A DNA stretch of 52,697 nt from Alphaproteobacteria bacterium (GTDB lineage: Bacteria; Pseudomonadota; Alphaproteobacteria; Micropepsales; Micropepsaceae): positions 1 through 52,697 of the forward strand of contig CANIHD010000020.1 in NCBI GenBank assembly GCA_947467345.1, in the 5' to 3' direction. How positions within the stretch are numbered: the stretch's first letter is position 1; each line of letters starts with the position of its first letter. This document shows, one piece after another, positions 33,054-41,373 of the stretch. A model generated the notes under the pieces. It ran no database searches. It saw only the letters and a program-made list of their open reading frames with translations, and was not told the DNA's origin. Made by a program: the position numbers and the translations under genes.

Positions 33054-33218
33054 GCGTCTCGCTAAACCCCTCAACCGCCCCACCCTTGCAGCGACATTAC
33101 GCTGCCCTACCCCAACGGGGAACAAGCCCCTCGATAGGGTTACCGCGCGACAAAACAATTGACGGACGGCCAAACGCGCCTTAGCGGAGGAGATCATTTG
33201 CTACTAAGGGAGTTCCCC

Positions 33219-33452
33219 ATGCGTCTCACGGGTATTGCGATCTTGACCCTCACCGCCGTCCTCGGCTTGGCCGGTTGCAACCAGAACGCTCCCGAAGCCG
33301 CTGCGCCGGCCGAAGAAGCACCTGCCGTCGGCGATACCGCCGCCCCGGTTGAAGCTGCTCCTGCTGAAGTCGCGCCAGAAGCGATGCCCGCGCCGGAAGG
33401 TGAAGCGCCGCCTGCCGATGCCGGCGCCCCGCTTATCCCGGACAACGAATAA
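33219..33452 (+). CDS. Small Ala/Pro/Glu-rich lipoprotein
   Basis: A 77-residue lipoprotein. The signal peptide MRLTGIAILTLTAVLGLAGC ends in the lipobox LAGC, so the mature protein starts at Cys20. The rest is low-complexity and acidic, made mostly of A, P and E (APAEEAPAVGDTAAPVEAAP), with no domain. The start is placed at the ATG with AAGGGAG eight bases upstream. It lies between the divergent glutamylputrescine synthetase-like gene and the PotF-like gene. Function unknown; such tails often span the periplasm or sit flexibly at the membrane surface. Confidence 0.75.
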   Translation: MRLTGIAILTLTAVLGLAGCNQNAPEAAAPAEEAPAVGDTAAPVEAAPAEVAPEAMPAPEGEAPPADAGAPLIPDNE

Positions 33453-33588
33453 GCCACTTCGTTCGAAGATGACGTGACAACGTGCGCCTCGCGCGCGCGA
33501 ACTATTTCGTTTGTCCCCTTGCAACCAGCGGCACTCCGCCTGATTGTTAAGACAGATTGCTCGGGGTTGTGATCTGGGGAGTGCTTCT

Positions 33589-34677
33589 ATGCGGAAAACG
33601 ATCGTCGTAGTGGCGGCATTGGTGGTTCTTGGCTTTGCCGGCTATGTCCTGCTCTCACAGCGCGGCGCCAATACCTTCGCGAAAAACGCTCCCTCCGGCC
33701 CGCCGACACTCTTCCAATGGGAAAGCTACATGGACCCGCCCTTCCTGGCGGAATATGTCGCAGCCCGCAAAGAAACTCCGGAAGTCGCGATCTTCGCCGA
33801 CGAGGACGAAGCCTTCGCCAAAATGCGCGCCGGCTACAAACCGGACGTGATGGGGCCCTGCTACTACGAATATCCGCGCTGGCAGGAAGCAGGACTTCTG
33901 CAGCCGATCGACACTAGCAAGATTCCGAACTGGAACAAGATTTCGCCCACCTTACGGAATCTTCCCGGAATTTCGGCGGGAGAGAATAAAGTTTGGTTCG
34001 TGCCGCATTATTGGGGCAACACCTCGATCACCTACCGCACCGATTTGGCGCCGGAATATAACGGCAAGGAAAGCTGGGACATTCTGTTCGACCCGAAATA
34101 CAAGGGCCGCGTCGCGGTGCTTGAAGGCGTCGACGATGTCGTTCCCTTCATCGCCCATATGATCGGCATAGACGCCTACAACATGGCGCCGGGCGATTGG
34201 GAAAAGGTGCAGGCGAAGCTGAAGGAACTGATTCCGCAATTGCGCTTCGTCTCCAGTGACGAGACGACATTGGCGCAGAGCCTTGCTTCGGGAGAAATCG
34301 TCGCAGCCATGAGCTGGCGCGTCACCTACTCCACTCTGCGCGCTGAAGGCCACCCTGTCGCCTATATGAATCCGCCGGGCGGCATCTTCACCTATGTCTG
34401 CGGTCTGGTGATCCACAAGGACGCGAAGGATGTCGACAAGGCGCTCGCGCTGATTGACAGCTCGCTCTCCGACGAAGCGGCGAAATACACCCTCACCGAA
34501 ATCGGCGATGGCCCGGCGAATACTAAGGGTATTGCGGATGTCGAGGACGAAGTGTTCGACGATCTGGGCGTGCCGCGCGATGCCGATGCGTTCCTGGCAA
34601 CCGGCCTCTTCCAGCAGCGCCTTCAGAACAAGGACGCGATCGTCAACGCGTGGACGGAAATCCGCGCCGGGCTTTAG
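33589..34677 (+). CDS. Polyamine-type periplasmic substrate-binding protein (PotF/PotD-like), orphan
   Basis: A 362-residue extracellular solute-binding protein of the spermidine/putrescine group. An N-terminal hydrophobic helix (IVVVAALVVLGFAGYVLLSQ) lacks a clear cleavage site or lipobox and may be an uncleaved anchor. Family features include FQWESYMDPPFLAEY, the early Asp/Glu-rich DEDEAFAKMRAGYKPDVMGP, VPHYWGNTSITYRTD, WDILFDPKYKGRVAVLEG and VAAMSWRVTYSTLR. No ATPase or permease gene is adjacent, so it is either an orphan, a partner for a distant transporter, or a sensor. The start has GGGGAG seven bases upstream. Confidence 0.88.
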   Translation: MRKTIVVVAALVVLGFAGYVLLSQRGANTFAKNAPSGPPTLFQWESYMDPPFLAEYVAARKETPEVAIFADEDEAFAKMRAGYKPDVMGPCYYEYPRWQEAGLLQPIDTSKIPNWNKISPTLRNLPGISAGENKVWFVPHYWGNTSITYRTDLAPEYNGKESWDILFDPKYKGRVAVLEGVDDVVPFIAHMIGIDAYNMAPGDWEKVQAKLKELIPQLRFVSSDETTLAQSLASGEIVAAMSWRVTYSTLRAEGHPVAYMNPPGGIFTYVCGLVIHKDAKDVDKALALIDSSLSDEAAKYTLTEIGDGPANTKGIADVEDEVFDDLGVPRDADAFLATGLFQQRLQNKDAIVNAWTEIRAGL

Positions 34678-34759
34678 CCGTTCAGCGTAAAAACGGCCTC
34701 GGGACGACGCGCACGGGAATATCGTGCACGCGTCCGGCTTCTACGCGCCGAAGCACCAG

Positions 34760-35767
34760 CTACATCTCCGGTTCGGCGTAGTTTCGTTCAAGGCGTGCAG
34801 TCGCAATCATGCGCGACAGGGCCGGCGAGAACGCCGATCTCAGAATTGCGCCGACAGGCTGCTCGACGCGGTATAGCAAACTCATTCCGGCATCTTCGCG
34901 CGGAACCGGCTTGTAGAGACCAGCGCCATCGGCCGGCGCCTCGCCATCCCATTCAATGCCTACGATCAAATGCTCCGCCTGCCCGCCTCCGAGACCGAGC
35001 ATGGCAGCCGATGGCTCTGTCGCGTCATCACTTCTTGCGGGCATAAAATAGGCGCCGGGAAGAAGTTTGCCGTTTTCAAGCGAAAGCAGATCGAGCGCCT
35101 CTTGGCCGGCCATGCGCAACGCGAAATTTCGCCCTGCATCGCGTAAGCGATCAAAGACGTGCAAGGCGTCTTTCGCTGAACATTCGATCCGATAAGTTTC
35201 CTTTTCGCGCCGGCGCGAAATCGTGACCAGAACGCCTTGCCACTCGAAAACTTCGTGGCGCAATTCATTTATGTCAATCGCAGCTTCCAGCCCTGCCGCG
35301 CGCAAAGTCTCGGCCGCATAGGGGCCGGTTAGTTGCAGCGTGGCTTGTGTCTCGTCGTGAAGTTCGGCGCCATACAGGGCACTTGCGCGCTCAAACCACG
35401 CAATGTCGGTGTCGGCGCTTGTGAGGACAAAATGATCGCGCGCGCGGCGAGCAAGAATTCCGATGCCACGCACGCCGCCACCATCGGCACGCCAAACCAC
35501 CGGCAACGCGCTTCCGGCACCAAGCTCTTTCAACGAGAGAGCACATGCCGCGGAGAGAAGCCGCTCAGCGCCCTCGCCTTGAATACGCAACTGCATCTGC
35601 GGGGTGATATCGGCTAGCACCACCGAATATCTCGCCGCCAAAGCTTCTTCAGCGGCGCTGCCATAATGGGCGGGAACCACGAAATGTCCGCGAGCAACCC
35701 AGGCATTGTTGCGGTTAAGCTCGACGGTGCGCGCATGAAACGGCATGGGTGAAGGATGCGCGCGCAT
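34760..35767 (-). CDS. GcvT-like folate-binding aminomethyltransferase family protein
   Basis: A 335-residue protein of the glycine-cleavage T-protein fold, which binds tetrahydrofolate and accepts one-carbon units from demethylation reactions. It shows YSVVLADITPQMQLRIQGEG (the family's DLS..G-like strand), VVWRADGGGVRGIGI, QEALDLLSLENGKLLPG (matching the LRLE.G segment), VGIEWDGEAPADGAG and YRVEQPVGAILRSAFSPAL. It is too divergent to be the glycine-cleavage enzyme itself, and no gcvH or gcvP is present. Its start overlaps the stop of the upstream flavoprotein by one base (TGATG), so the two are translationally coupled. A one-carbon acceptor role for those flavoproteins is inferred. Confidence 0.82.
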   Translation of the reverse strand: MRAHPSPMPFHARTVELNRNNAWVARGHFVVPAHYGSAAEEALAARYSVVLADITPQMQLRIQGEGAERLLSAACALSLKELGAGSALPVVWRADGGGVRGIGILARRARDHFVLTSADTDIAWFERASALYGAELHDETQATLQLTGPYAAETLRAAGLEAAIDINELRHEVFEWQGVLVTISRRREKETYRIECSAKDALHVFDRLRDAGRNFALRMAGQEALDLLSLENGKLLPGAYFMPARSDDATEPSAAMLGLGGGQAEHLIVGIEWDGEAPADGAGLYKPVPREDAGMSLLYRVEQPVGAILRSAFSPALSRMIATARLERNYAEPEM

Positions 35768-37320
35768 CACGACTCTCCCCACTCATAGGCATCCCGGCCC
35801 AGCACCATGCGCGCCGCTAGCCTGCCTGCGCGACCCGAAATGGAATCCATCGGCTCGGCGCTAGCGCCGCAAAAGAAAAGTCCCGGCAATGGCGCGCGAA
35901 TGCGATCCGCGTAGGGCGCCAGCAACCGCGCAATCGAGGCAACGCCATCGCCGCTGTTATAGCGGTTGTAAATATCGTCGGGAGTCATGACGACGGTATC
36001 GCTAACGCGATCGACAAAGCCGGGCGCATAGGTTTCCAATGTCATCAACACGCGCTTCCTCAGTTCATCGCGCAAAGACGCCCAGCCGCCTTGCGGCGTG
36101 CGCGGTAGGAACGGCACCTGCACCGAAACAATATGCCGGCTTTTGCTTGCAAGCTCCCTGTCGGCCACGCTTGGCACCGTGATCGACAGCGAAAGATCGT
36201 TCGGCATCCGGCCCAGAAGAGCTGCATTCTTAGATTCCGCCGGCGTTTCCGCACGCGGCGCGACGAACAGACGTCCGCGCAAACCCAATGCGTGCAGACC
36301 CGCGAATGGCGGCACCGCGTTCAGCACAAACAGCAATTTCGCAGTTGAAACCGCGGGCGCCTCGGCATGCAAACGCGTGGCAATGCCAAGCGGCAACGCA
36401 TCGGAGCGCACAAGCTTACGCAACGTCGTGCTGATATCCAATCCCGACAGCACCGCATTCGCGCGTAGTGTCGTTCCATCGTCGAGCCGCACGCCAGAGG
36501 CGCGACCGTGATCGACCAAAATCTCGGCCACATGCATGCCGGTCTTGAGAACCGCGCCAAAGCTGCGCGCTGCCTCCGCCACGGCATCTGAAAGCTGGCC
36601 CGCTGTTCCGGCAATCTGGCACACCGCGCCTTGCAGGCCGCAACCTTCTTGCGCGGCGCGCCACGCGAGCTGCAGCGCCGATCCGGATTCATGCGCCGCC
36701 AAACCGTCGATGCAGCTATCAAGCGCCAGCGCGTTTTTCAGACTCTCGCTTTCGAACCAAAGGTCAAGATAGGCGCTGGCAGAAACATGCGACAGCGTAT
36801 CGATGCGCGCCGCATCCCCTGCCGAGAACTTGATCGGCGCGTGGAAAGGCGACAGCGGCGCCCATAAGGAACGCATGCGGCGGGCGAGGCCGAACAGCTC
36901 GCGCCGGTAAAGCAGATAGGCATTGGCGTCTGCGGCAGTTTCGGTACGGATGGCACTGCGGGCGGCAAATATTTCGTGCGGCAGCAGCAGATGCCGCCCG
37001 TTTGAACGCAATGAGACAAGCGGCATTGCACGTTCAACAAAGCTGAGACCGAGGCTGTAAAGCCCGAGCTCCCGCACCACGACGGAATCCAGGGCGAAGA
37101 CGGTGTCCGCCATGGCGGGCGCGATCACACCTTCGCTGATTGTGACGGCTTCCGCCCATCCTCCCAAGCGCTCGCGTGCTTCGAGAACAAGAATGCGCCG
37201 TTTAGCGCGGGCGAGATAGGCCGCGGCCGTCAGCGAACCGACTCCGCCGCCGATGACAATGGCGTCCCACGGCTCTGCTTGTTGTCCGGGTTCCAGCTGT
37301 TTTGCGCCCGCTTCGCTCAT
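35767..37320 (-). CDS. FAD-dependent oxidoreductase, PYROXD2/phytoene-desaturase-like (second of tandem)
   Basis: A 517-residue flavoprotein. The dinucleotide-binding fold is at about 18-55: AIVIGGGVGSLTAAAYLARA then LVLEARERLGGWAEA. In the loop GGGVGS the third conserved Gly of GxGxxG is Ser, whereas the sister protein has a standard loop. The C-terminal FAD motif is LPGLFFCGASAEPMDSISGR with GRAGRLAA. This fold covers phytoene desaturases, amine oxidases and PYROXD2-like proteins; the substrate is unknown. The start overlaps the upstream gene's stop (ATGA) and the stop overlaps the GcvT-like start, giving a tightly coupled three-gene operon. Confidence 0.85.
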   Translation of the reverse strand: MSEAGAKQLEPGQQAEPWDAIVIGGGVGSLTAAAYLARAKRRILVLEARERLGGWAEAVTISEGVIAPAMADTVFALDSVVVRELGLYSLGLSFVERAMPLVSLRSNGRHLLLPHEIFAARSAIRTETAADANAYLLYRRELFGLARRMRSLWAPLSPFHAPIKFSAGDAARIDTLSHVSASAYLDLWFESESLKNALALDSCIDGLAAHESGSALQLAWRAAQEGCGLQGAVCQIAGTAGQLSDAVAEAARSFGAVLKTGMHVAEILVDHGRASGVRLDDGTTLRANAVLSGLDISTTLRKLVRSDALPLGIATRLHAEAPAVSTAKLLFVLNAVPPFAGLHALGLRGRLFVAPRAETPAESKNAALLGRMPNDLSLSITVPSVADRELASKSRHIVSVQVPFLPRTPQGGWASLRDELRKRVLMTLETYAPGFVDRVSDTVVMTPDDIYNRYNSGDGVASIARLLAPYADRIRAPLPGLFFCGASAEPMDSISGRAGRLAARMVLGRDAYEWGES

Positions 37321-38831
37321 AGGAAGAGCCCGGTTTTGCAGTCGGCGAGAAGCGCAAGCGCCGCCTGTTCGCCGGACGCCCCGGTGAGAAATGGCGACGC
37401 GCCCGAAGACGGGCCGCCGAGATAGAGCCCTCGTATCGGTGTGTGCCCATCCTGCCATTCCGCGAATGGCCGGAAACCGAGACATTGGTCTGGCGCGATC
37501 TCGCCGCCATCGAGATCGCCGTCGGTCAGCCCGAGCGCGGATTCGATCTCGGAAGGTAGTATGACGCGAAACCCGACAATGCTGTCGACGATCCCCGGCG
37601 CGAATTTCGCCGCTGCCGCAATCGCCTGAGCCATCAGGCGTGTGCGTTTTTCTGTGTCCCATGCGCCGTCAAGCATACGCGCAGGCACGCACGAAAGAGT
37701 TGCCGTCATCACGGCTTTTCCCATCGGCGCCAAACGCGGATCCGTCAGCGACGGGAAACGCAATGTGACGGGCAGCTTCGCGCCGACAATGCCGGCACTC
37801 CAACGCTCATGCGCTTCCACCAGGGCTGAGAGCGGTTCCGCGACATGCAAAGGTCCACGCACAGCGTCGTCCAAACCGGGCACGAATTCCGGAACGCGAT
37901 CGAGCGCAAACAGAATGCGCGCGCGCCCGCCACCCATGCGAAAGTGCGCAACGCGTCGCGCCCGGTCATCGGAATTTCGGCTCCACCCGGCGAGGACTGC
38001 AAAGGTGCGCTTGATATCCAGCGACGAAACAACCGCTCGCGCATCGATGACTTCACCGCTCTGCAGCACCACGCCGGTGACGCGGTTTCTCACCGTGCGC
38101 AACTCACGCACCTCGACGCCGCAGCGAATATGCACACCGGCCGCCCGGGCCGACAGCGCCAGTGCAGCGGTGAAACCGCCCATGCCACCCGCCGGCATGC
38201 CGGAGCCCGCGCCGCCAAGCTGATGCAAGGCGCTGCCGGGAAGAAACGGTGACACCGCGCGTCCCATGCAGAGATACGCGGCGAAATGCGCGCGCATGGC
38301 GGCGTCGGGAATATGTGTCGCGAGTACGGAGTCTAGGGATTGGCGGGCCAGCGCTTCTCCCGGCCATGGCAAACGACGTGGCGGGCGAGCCCAGGCCGCA
38401 AGGCGTGAAGCCCGCGCGGGCGCAATGGTGGCGCGTTCGGCGATGCCGGCGCGCAAAGCAACGCTCTCGCGTCGTAAGCCAGCGATGCCGGCGGCGGAGA
38501 AAGCCGAGCTTGCCCGTGCAAGGCAAGTTTCGCCTTTGTAGAGAACCGTCATCCGGCCGGAAGTGAAGCAAGCCGAGGCCGACGCCGGCATGAAGTAACC
38601 GCCATGCTGCGCCAAGTTCAGCGAGGCAAGCAGGCGGCGCGGTACCAAAGGCAATTCGTCCGCATAGGGAGAAGCACGAAATCCGGGATGAAACTCGTGT
38701 GTGACGGCGCGGCCACCGGGTTCCGGCGCGCGCTCGAGAACCACAACCCGAAGTCCGTCGCGCGCAAGCCGGTGTGCCGCGATGAGACCTTCCGGCCCCG
38801 CGCCGATCACCACGGCATCAAAGCGTTCCAT
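37317..38831 (-). CDS. FAD-dependent oxidoreductase, PYROXD2/phytoene-desaturase-like (first of tandem)
   Basis: A 504-residue flavoprotein, the promoter-proximal gene of the operon. It begins MERFDAVVIGAGPEGLIAAH with an intact GxGxxG loop (11-16), then VVVLERAPEPGGRAV. A central GGMGGFTAALALSARAAGVHIR and VVSSLDIKRTFAVL match the phytoene-dehydrogenase-like layout, and the C-terminal FAD motif is GLYLGGPSSGASPFLTGASG. The start has GGAG nine bases upstream. It is about the same length as the next gene but clearly different in sequence, so they may form a heterodimer or act in sequence (inference). Confidence 0.86.
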   Translation of the reverse strand: MERFDAVVIGAGPEGLIAAHRLARDGLRVVVLERAPEPGGRAVTHEFHPGFRASPYADELPLVPRRLLASLNLAQHGGYFMPASASACFTSGRMTVLYKGETCLARASSAFSAAGIAGLRRESVALRAGIAERATIAPARASRLAAWARPPRRLPWPGEALARQSLDSVLATHIPDAAMRAHFAAYLCMGRAVSPFLPGSALHQLGGAGSGMPAGGMGGFTAALALSARAAGVHIRCGVEVRELRTVRNRVTGVVLQSGEVIDARAVVSSLDIKRTFAVLAGWSRNSDDRARRVAHFRMGGGRARILFALDRVPEFVPGLDDAVRGPLHVAEPLSALVEAHERWSAGIVGAKLPVTLRFPSLTDPRLAPMGKAVMTATLSCVPARMLDGAWDTEKRTRLMAQAIAAAAKFAPGIVDSIVGFRVILPSEIESALGLTDGDLDGGEIAPDQCLGFRPFAEWQDGHTPIRGLYLGGPSSGASPFLTGASGEQAALALLADCKTGLFL

Positions 38832-38969
38832 TTCGGCACTCCGGCGCCGCACGCAAAGGTGCGAGCGAGCGTTCCAAGTAAAAACGCTGCAAAGACAATA
38901 CCGGAAGGGCCAATTTTCGTTAGATCATCCACGCGCGGAGCATTGGAAAAAAGCTCCTCACAAATGGGC

Positions 38970-39005
38970 AAAAAAAAGCGGGAACGGAGTGATCCGTTCC
39001 CGCTT
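38970..39005 (-). terminator. Rho-independent terminator of speD
   Basis: On the minus strand AGCGGGAACGGA pairs with TCCGTTCCCGCT around TCAC (38977-39004) and is followed by seven T residues. It is about 28 bases past the speD stop and shields the downstream flavoprotein operon from speD transcription. Confidence 0.85.
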
Positions 39006-39032
39006 CATGGTTAACGCACTTCAATCGATGCG

Positions 39033-39512
39033 CTAAAGCACTCCGCGCTTATGCTCACCAAGCACGACACGCTTTGGGTCAAAAGCCCGTTTTAGTACTG
39101 ACAAAGCCTTGCGGGGTTCGGCCTCGCCACACATGAAAATATCAAAAGCGGCATAACCGCGTTCGGGCCATGTGTGCACGCTGATGTGACTTTCGGCCAA
39201 AACTGCCACACCAGATATTCCCCCGCCGGGCTCAAAAACATGCAGATGAATGTGCAGCAACGTGGCACCCGCCGCGTTTACTGCATCAACAAGCGCCTGC
39301 TCAATGCGATCTCTATCGTTGAGGCCTTCGGCCTCCCAGAGATCGATGATCAGGTGACTGCCCGCATAGGTCACCCCGTTTTTGGTGATGAAGTGATCTT
39401 TGCTTTCCTCATCCCCTTCGGGAATAGGAACCGGGACGGTCCTCAGCGAAGCGCGGGCGTCAAACGCCTCTGCCCCACTGATCGCCGCCATTCCGAGTTC
39501 GAGTCGAGCCAT
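39033..39512 (-). CDS. speD: S-adenosylmethionine decarboxylase proenzyme
   Basis: SpeD makes decarboxylated SAM, the aminopropyl donor for spermidine. It is a pyruvoyl enzyme made by self-cleavage. The 159-residue proenzyme has LIIDLWEAEGL, ATLLHIHLHVFEPGGGISGV and the cleavage site LAE-SHISVHTWPE, between Glu107 and Ser108; His113 and Cys128 (FMCGEAEPRKAL) are the other catalytic residues. The N-terminus before DHFITKNGVTYAG is about forty residues longer than in short SpeD proteins and is of uncertain start (39512 or 39491). It is divergent from speE. Confidence 0.93.
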   Translation of the reverse strand: MARLELGMAAISGAEAFDARASLRTVPVPIPEGDEESKDHFITKNGVTYAGSHLIIDLWEAEGLNDRDRIEQALVDAVNAAGATLLHIHLHVFEPGGGISGVAVLAESHISVHTWPERGYAAFDIFMCGEAEPRKALSVLKRAFDPKRVVLGEHKRGVL

Positions 39513-39587
39513 CCTGGCACCTACCCTTCCAAAGGCGTTGACACCAAAACGCGTCAAGAAATCCTGCCGCGTTCAACCAAGAAGAAA

Positions 39588-39623
39588 GCGGCGGGCAGAA
39601 GGGTTACTTCTGCAGCACGCCGC
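39588..39623 (-). promoter_or_regulatory. Structured speD leader
   Basis: On the minus strand the leader can form a long two-part stem: GCGGCG with CGCCGC outside, and GCAGAAG with CTTCTGC inside around a TAACC-type loop. It lies about 75 bases before the speD start and after its predicted promoter. A GGAGG-preceded GTG-CTG-CAG-AAG-TAA (four codons) runs into the inner stem. It might control speD in response to polyamines; this is speculative. Confidence 0.4.
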
Positions 39624-39650
39624 CTTTGCCTCCCGAAAGAAGCGAGGCGG

Positions 39651-39678
39651 AATATAGGGCCGTGCCCCCCCCATGCAA
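39651..39678 (-). promoter_or_regulatory. Probable speD promoter
   Basis: On the minus strand TTGCAT (39673-39678) and TATATT (39651-39656) are spaced by 16 bases. Transcription would start near 39643, giving a leader of about 130 bases. The spacer contains a run of eight G residues. Confidence 0.5.
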
Positions 39679-39805
39679 GAAATTTTAGACCCCTCTGCCA
39701 AAAAAACTTCATCGGTCACTACGGCCCCTCAGCGGCCCCGTAGTGGACAGCAACACCAGCACGTCCTACACGACGCGCGCGCCGGATTTGCCATGAGGAG
39801 GCCGC

Positions 39806-40690
39806 ATGAAGTCCTTCAGAGAACGCCTACACAAGGGTTACGCCCAATCCATGGATGTGACAGCTCTCGTGGCTGATGAGCGCAGCACTTACCAACGAAT
39901 TAAAATCTTCGACTCTGCCAGTAACGGGCGAGTCATGGTGCTTGACGACATCGTTCAGATCACCACGCGCGACGAGTCTGCATACGCCGAGATGCTCACG
40001 CATCTGCCGCTGCTCGAGCACGGCAAGGCCAAGCGCGTCATGATTGTCGGCGGCGGAGATCTTTCCATTGCCGACGAGGCGCTGAAGCACAAGGGCCTCA
40101 CCGAGGTCGTGCTGGTCGATATCGACGACCGCGTTGTGGAGCTGTGCCGCCAGCATTTTGGCGTCATCAACGCCAAAGCGTTCAAAGACAAGCGGATGAA
40201 AATCGAGATCGCCGACGCCTTCGAATATCTCGGGCGCAAAGAGTCCAAAGGCCGCTTCGACCTGATTGTCGCCGATCGTCCCGATCCCGTGGGGCCGGGC
40301 AAAGCTTTGTTCGGCGAAACCTTTTACGACCGCGTGCGCGGCGCGCTTCGCCCCGGCGGCTTCGCTACGTTTCAAACCGGCGTGCCGTTCTACCAACCGG
40401 AGGAGATCACCGAAGCGTTGGAAGAGCTGGCGCATTTCTTCCCGCAGTCGGGACTCTATCTGACGGTCGTGCCGAGCTATGTCGGCGGCTTCATGGCGCT
40501 GTCATGGGCCGGCACCGGATCGAAGCGTTTGGGAACGCCCGCCGGCATTCGCGCCGCGACGAAGCGTTTCGTCAGCACCAAACTCAAAACCGATTATTAC
40601 AACCCTGCCATCCACGCCGGCGCTTTCGCGCTGCCGGAATGGATCGCTCGCCTGGTGCCGAAAGCGAGGCGCTCTAAGCGCAAAGCGTGA
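39806..40690 (+). CDS. speE: Polyamine aminopropyltransferase (spermidine synthase)
   Basis: SpeE transfers the aminopropyl group from decarboxylated SAM to putrescine. The 294-residue protein has the family fold: RIKIFDSASNGRVMVLDDIVQ, DESAYAEMLTHLPLLEHG, the nucleotide loop VMIVGGGDLSIADEALKH, VDIDDRVVEL and the catalytic-Asp motif VADRPDPVGPG. The loop is GGGDLSIADE where GGGDGGTLRE is usual, and DRPDP replaces DSTDP/DCTDP, so the amine or donor preference may differ. The start has GAGGAGG seven bases upstream. It is divergent from speD across about 290 bases. Confidence 0.93.
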   Translation: MKSFRERLHKGYAQSMDVTALVADERSTYQRIKIFDSASNGRVMVLDDIVQITTRDESAYAEMLTHLPLLEHGKAKRVMIVGGGDLSIADEALKHKGLTEVVLVDIDDRVVELCRQHFGVINAKAFKDKRMKIEIADAFEYLGRKESKGRFDLIVADRPDPVGPGKALFGETFYDRVRGALRPGGFATFQTGVPFYQPEEITEALEELAHFFPQSGLYLTVVPSYVGGFMALSWAGTGSKRLGTPAGIRAATKRFVSTKLKTDYYNPAIHAGAFALPEWIARLVPKARRSKRKA

Positions 40691-40704
40691 CACAAACTCG
40701 GTGG

Positions 40705-40731
40705 CTCGCGCGCTCATGATGAGCGCGCGAG
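40705..40731. terminator. Hairpin between convergent speE and ahpD
   Basis: A perfect 12-base stem, CTCGCGCGCTCA with TGAGCGCGCGAG around TGA, sits between the two stop codons. There is no T run on either side, so it may be a weak or Rho-assisted terminator for both genes. Confidence 0.5.
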
Positions 40732-40739
40732 GCCTGCCG

Positions 40740-41291
40740 TCAGGCGGCCTGCTGCACCGAAGGACGCACCGCGTCTTCCGCCGCCAGTGTCACAGATACC
40801 GAGAAAATAATTGCCGCGACGCGCACCGCATCTTGAATAGCTTCCTTTGCGACGCCCGCTTTGAGGAGAACATCCTCATGCGCTTCGATGCAGCGGCCGC
40901 ATCCATTCACGGCCGAAACCGCAAGCGACCAGAGCTCAAAATCCACCTTCTCGACGCCTGGATTGGCGATCACATTCATGCGCAGCCGCGCCGGTAGCGT
41001 GAGAAAATCCGGGTTCTTCGCCAGATGCGTGAAGCGGTAATAGATATTGTTCATCGCCATAATCGCCGCCGCCGAGCGCGCGGCAGTCATCGCCGCTTCA
41101 GTGAGATGCGCGGCAGCGGTCGCTTCCGCAGCGCGAATGACGTCAGCGTTGCGCGATGCGATGGAAGTCGCCACCACCGTGCCCCAAAGCTGCTGCGGCG
41201 TCAGCGTTGTGATGTTGCTGATTCCGCTCAGATTGAGACGAATATCTTTGGCGTAGTCGGGAATACGGTTTTTTAGATCATCGAGAGACAT
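40740..41291 (-). CDS. ahpD: AhpD-like alkylhydroperoxidase (carboxymuconolactone decarboxylase family)
   Basis: AhpD is a peroxidase and also the electron donor that re-reduces AhpC, where the flavoprotein AhpF is absent. The 183-residue all-helical protein has the redox motif [11 protein letters not shown] with Cys131 and Cys134 and the proton-relay His138, as in the Mycobacterium enzyme. The start at 41291 is chosen because AhpD proteins begin MSLDDLK-like. It lies 83 bases after ahpC on the same strand, and no ahpF is visible, which supports the pairing. Confidence 0.93.
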   Translation of the reverse strand: MSLDDLKNRIPDYAKDIRLNLSGISNITTLTPQQLWGTVVATSIASRNADVIRAAEATAAAHLTEAAMTAARSAAAIMAMNNIYYRFTHLAKNPDFLTLPARLRMNVIANPGVEKVDFELWSLAVSAVNGCGRCIEAHEDVLLKAGVAKEAIQDAVRVAAIIFSVSVTLAAEDAVRPSVQQAA

Positions 41292-41373
41292 GGAAATTCC
41301 TCGTGTATTTGAGGGCAATCCTCACCCGCGCGAGTGCGACGGGTGAGGACGCCATTCTCGTTATGCGGCCCGC

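Noticed and set aside
34700-34735. Hairpin between the PotF-like and GcvT-like genes as a terminator
   Set aside because: The stem (GACGCG-CACG with CGTG-CACGCGTC) has a bulge and no T run, so I could not support it as a terminator.
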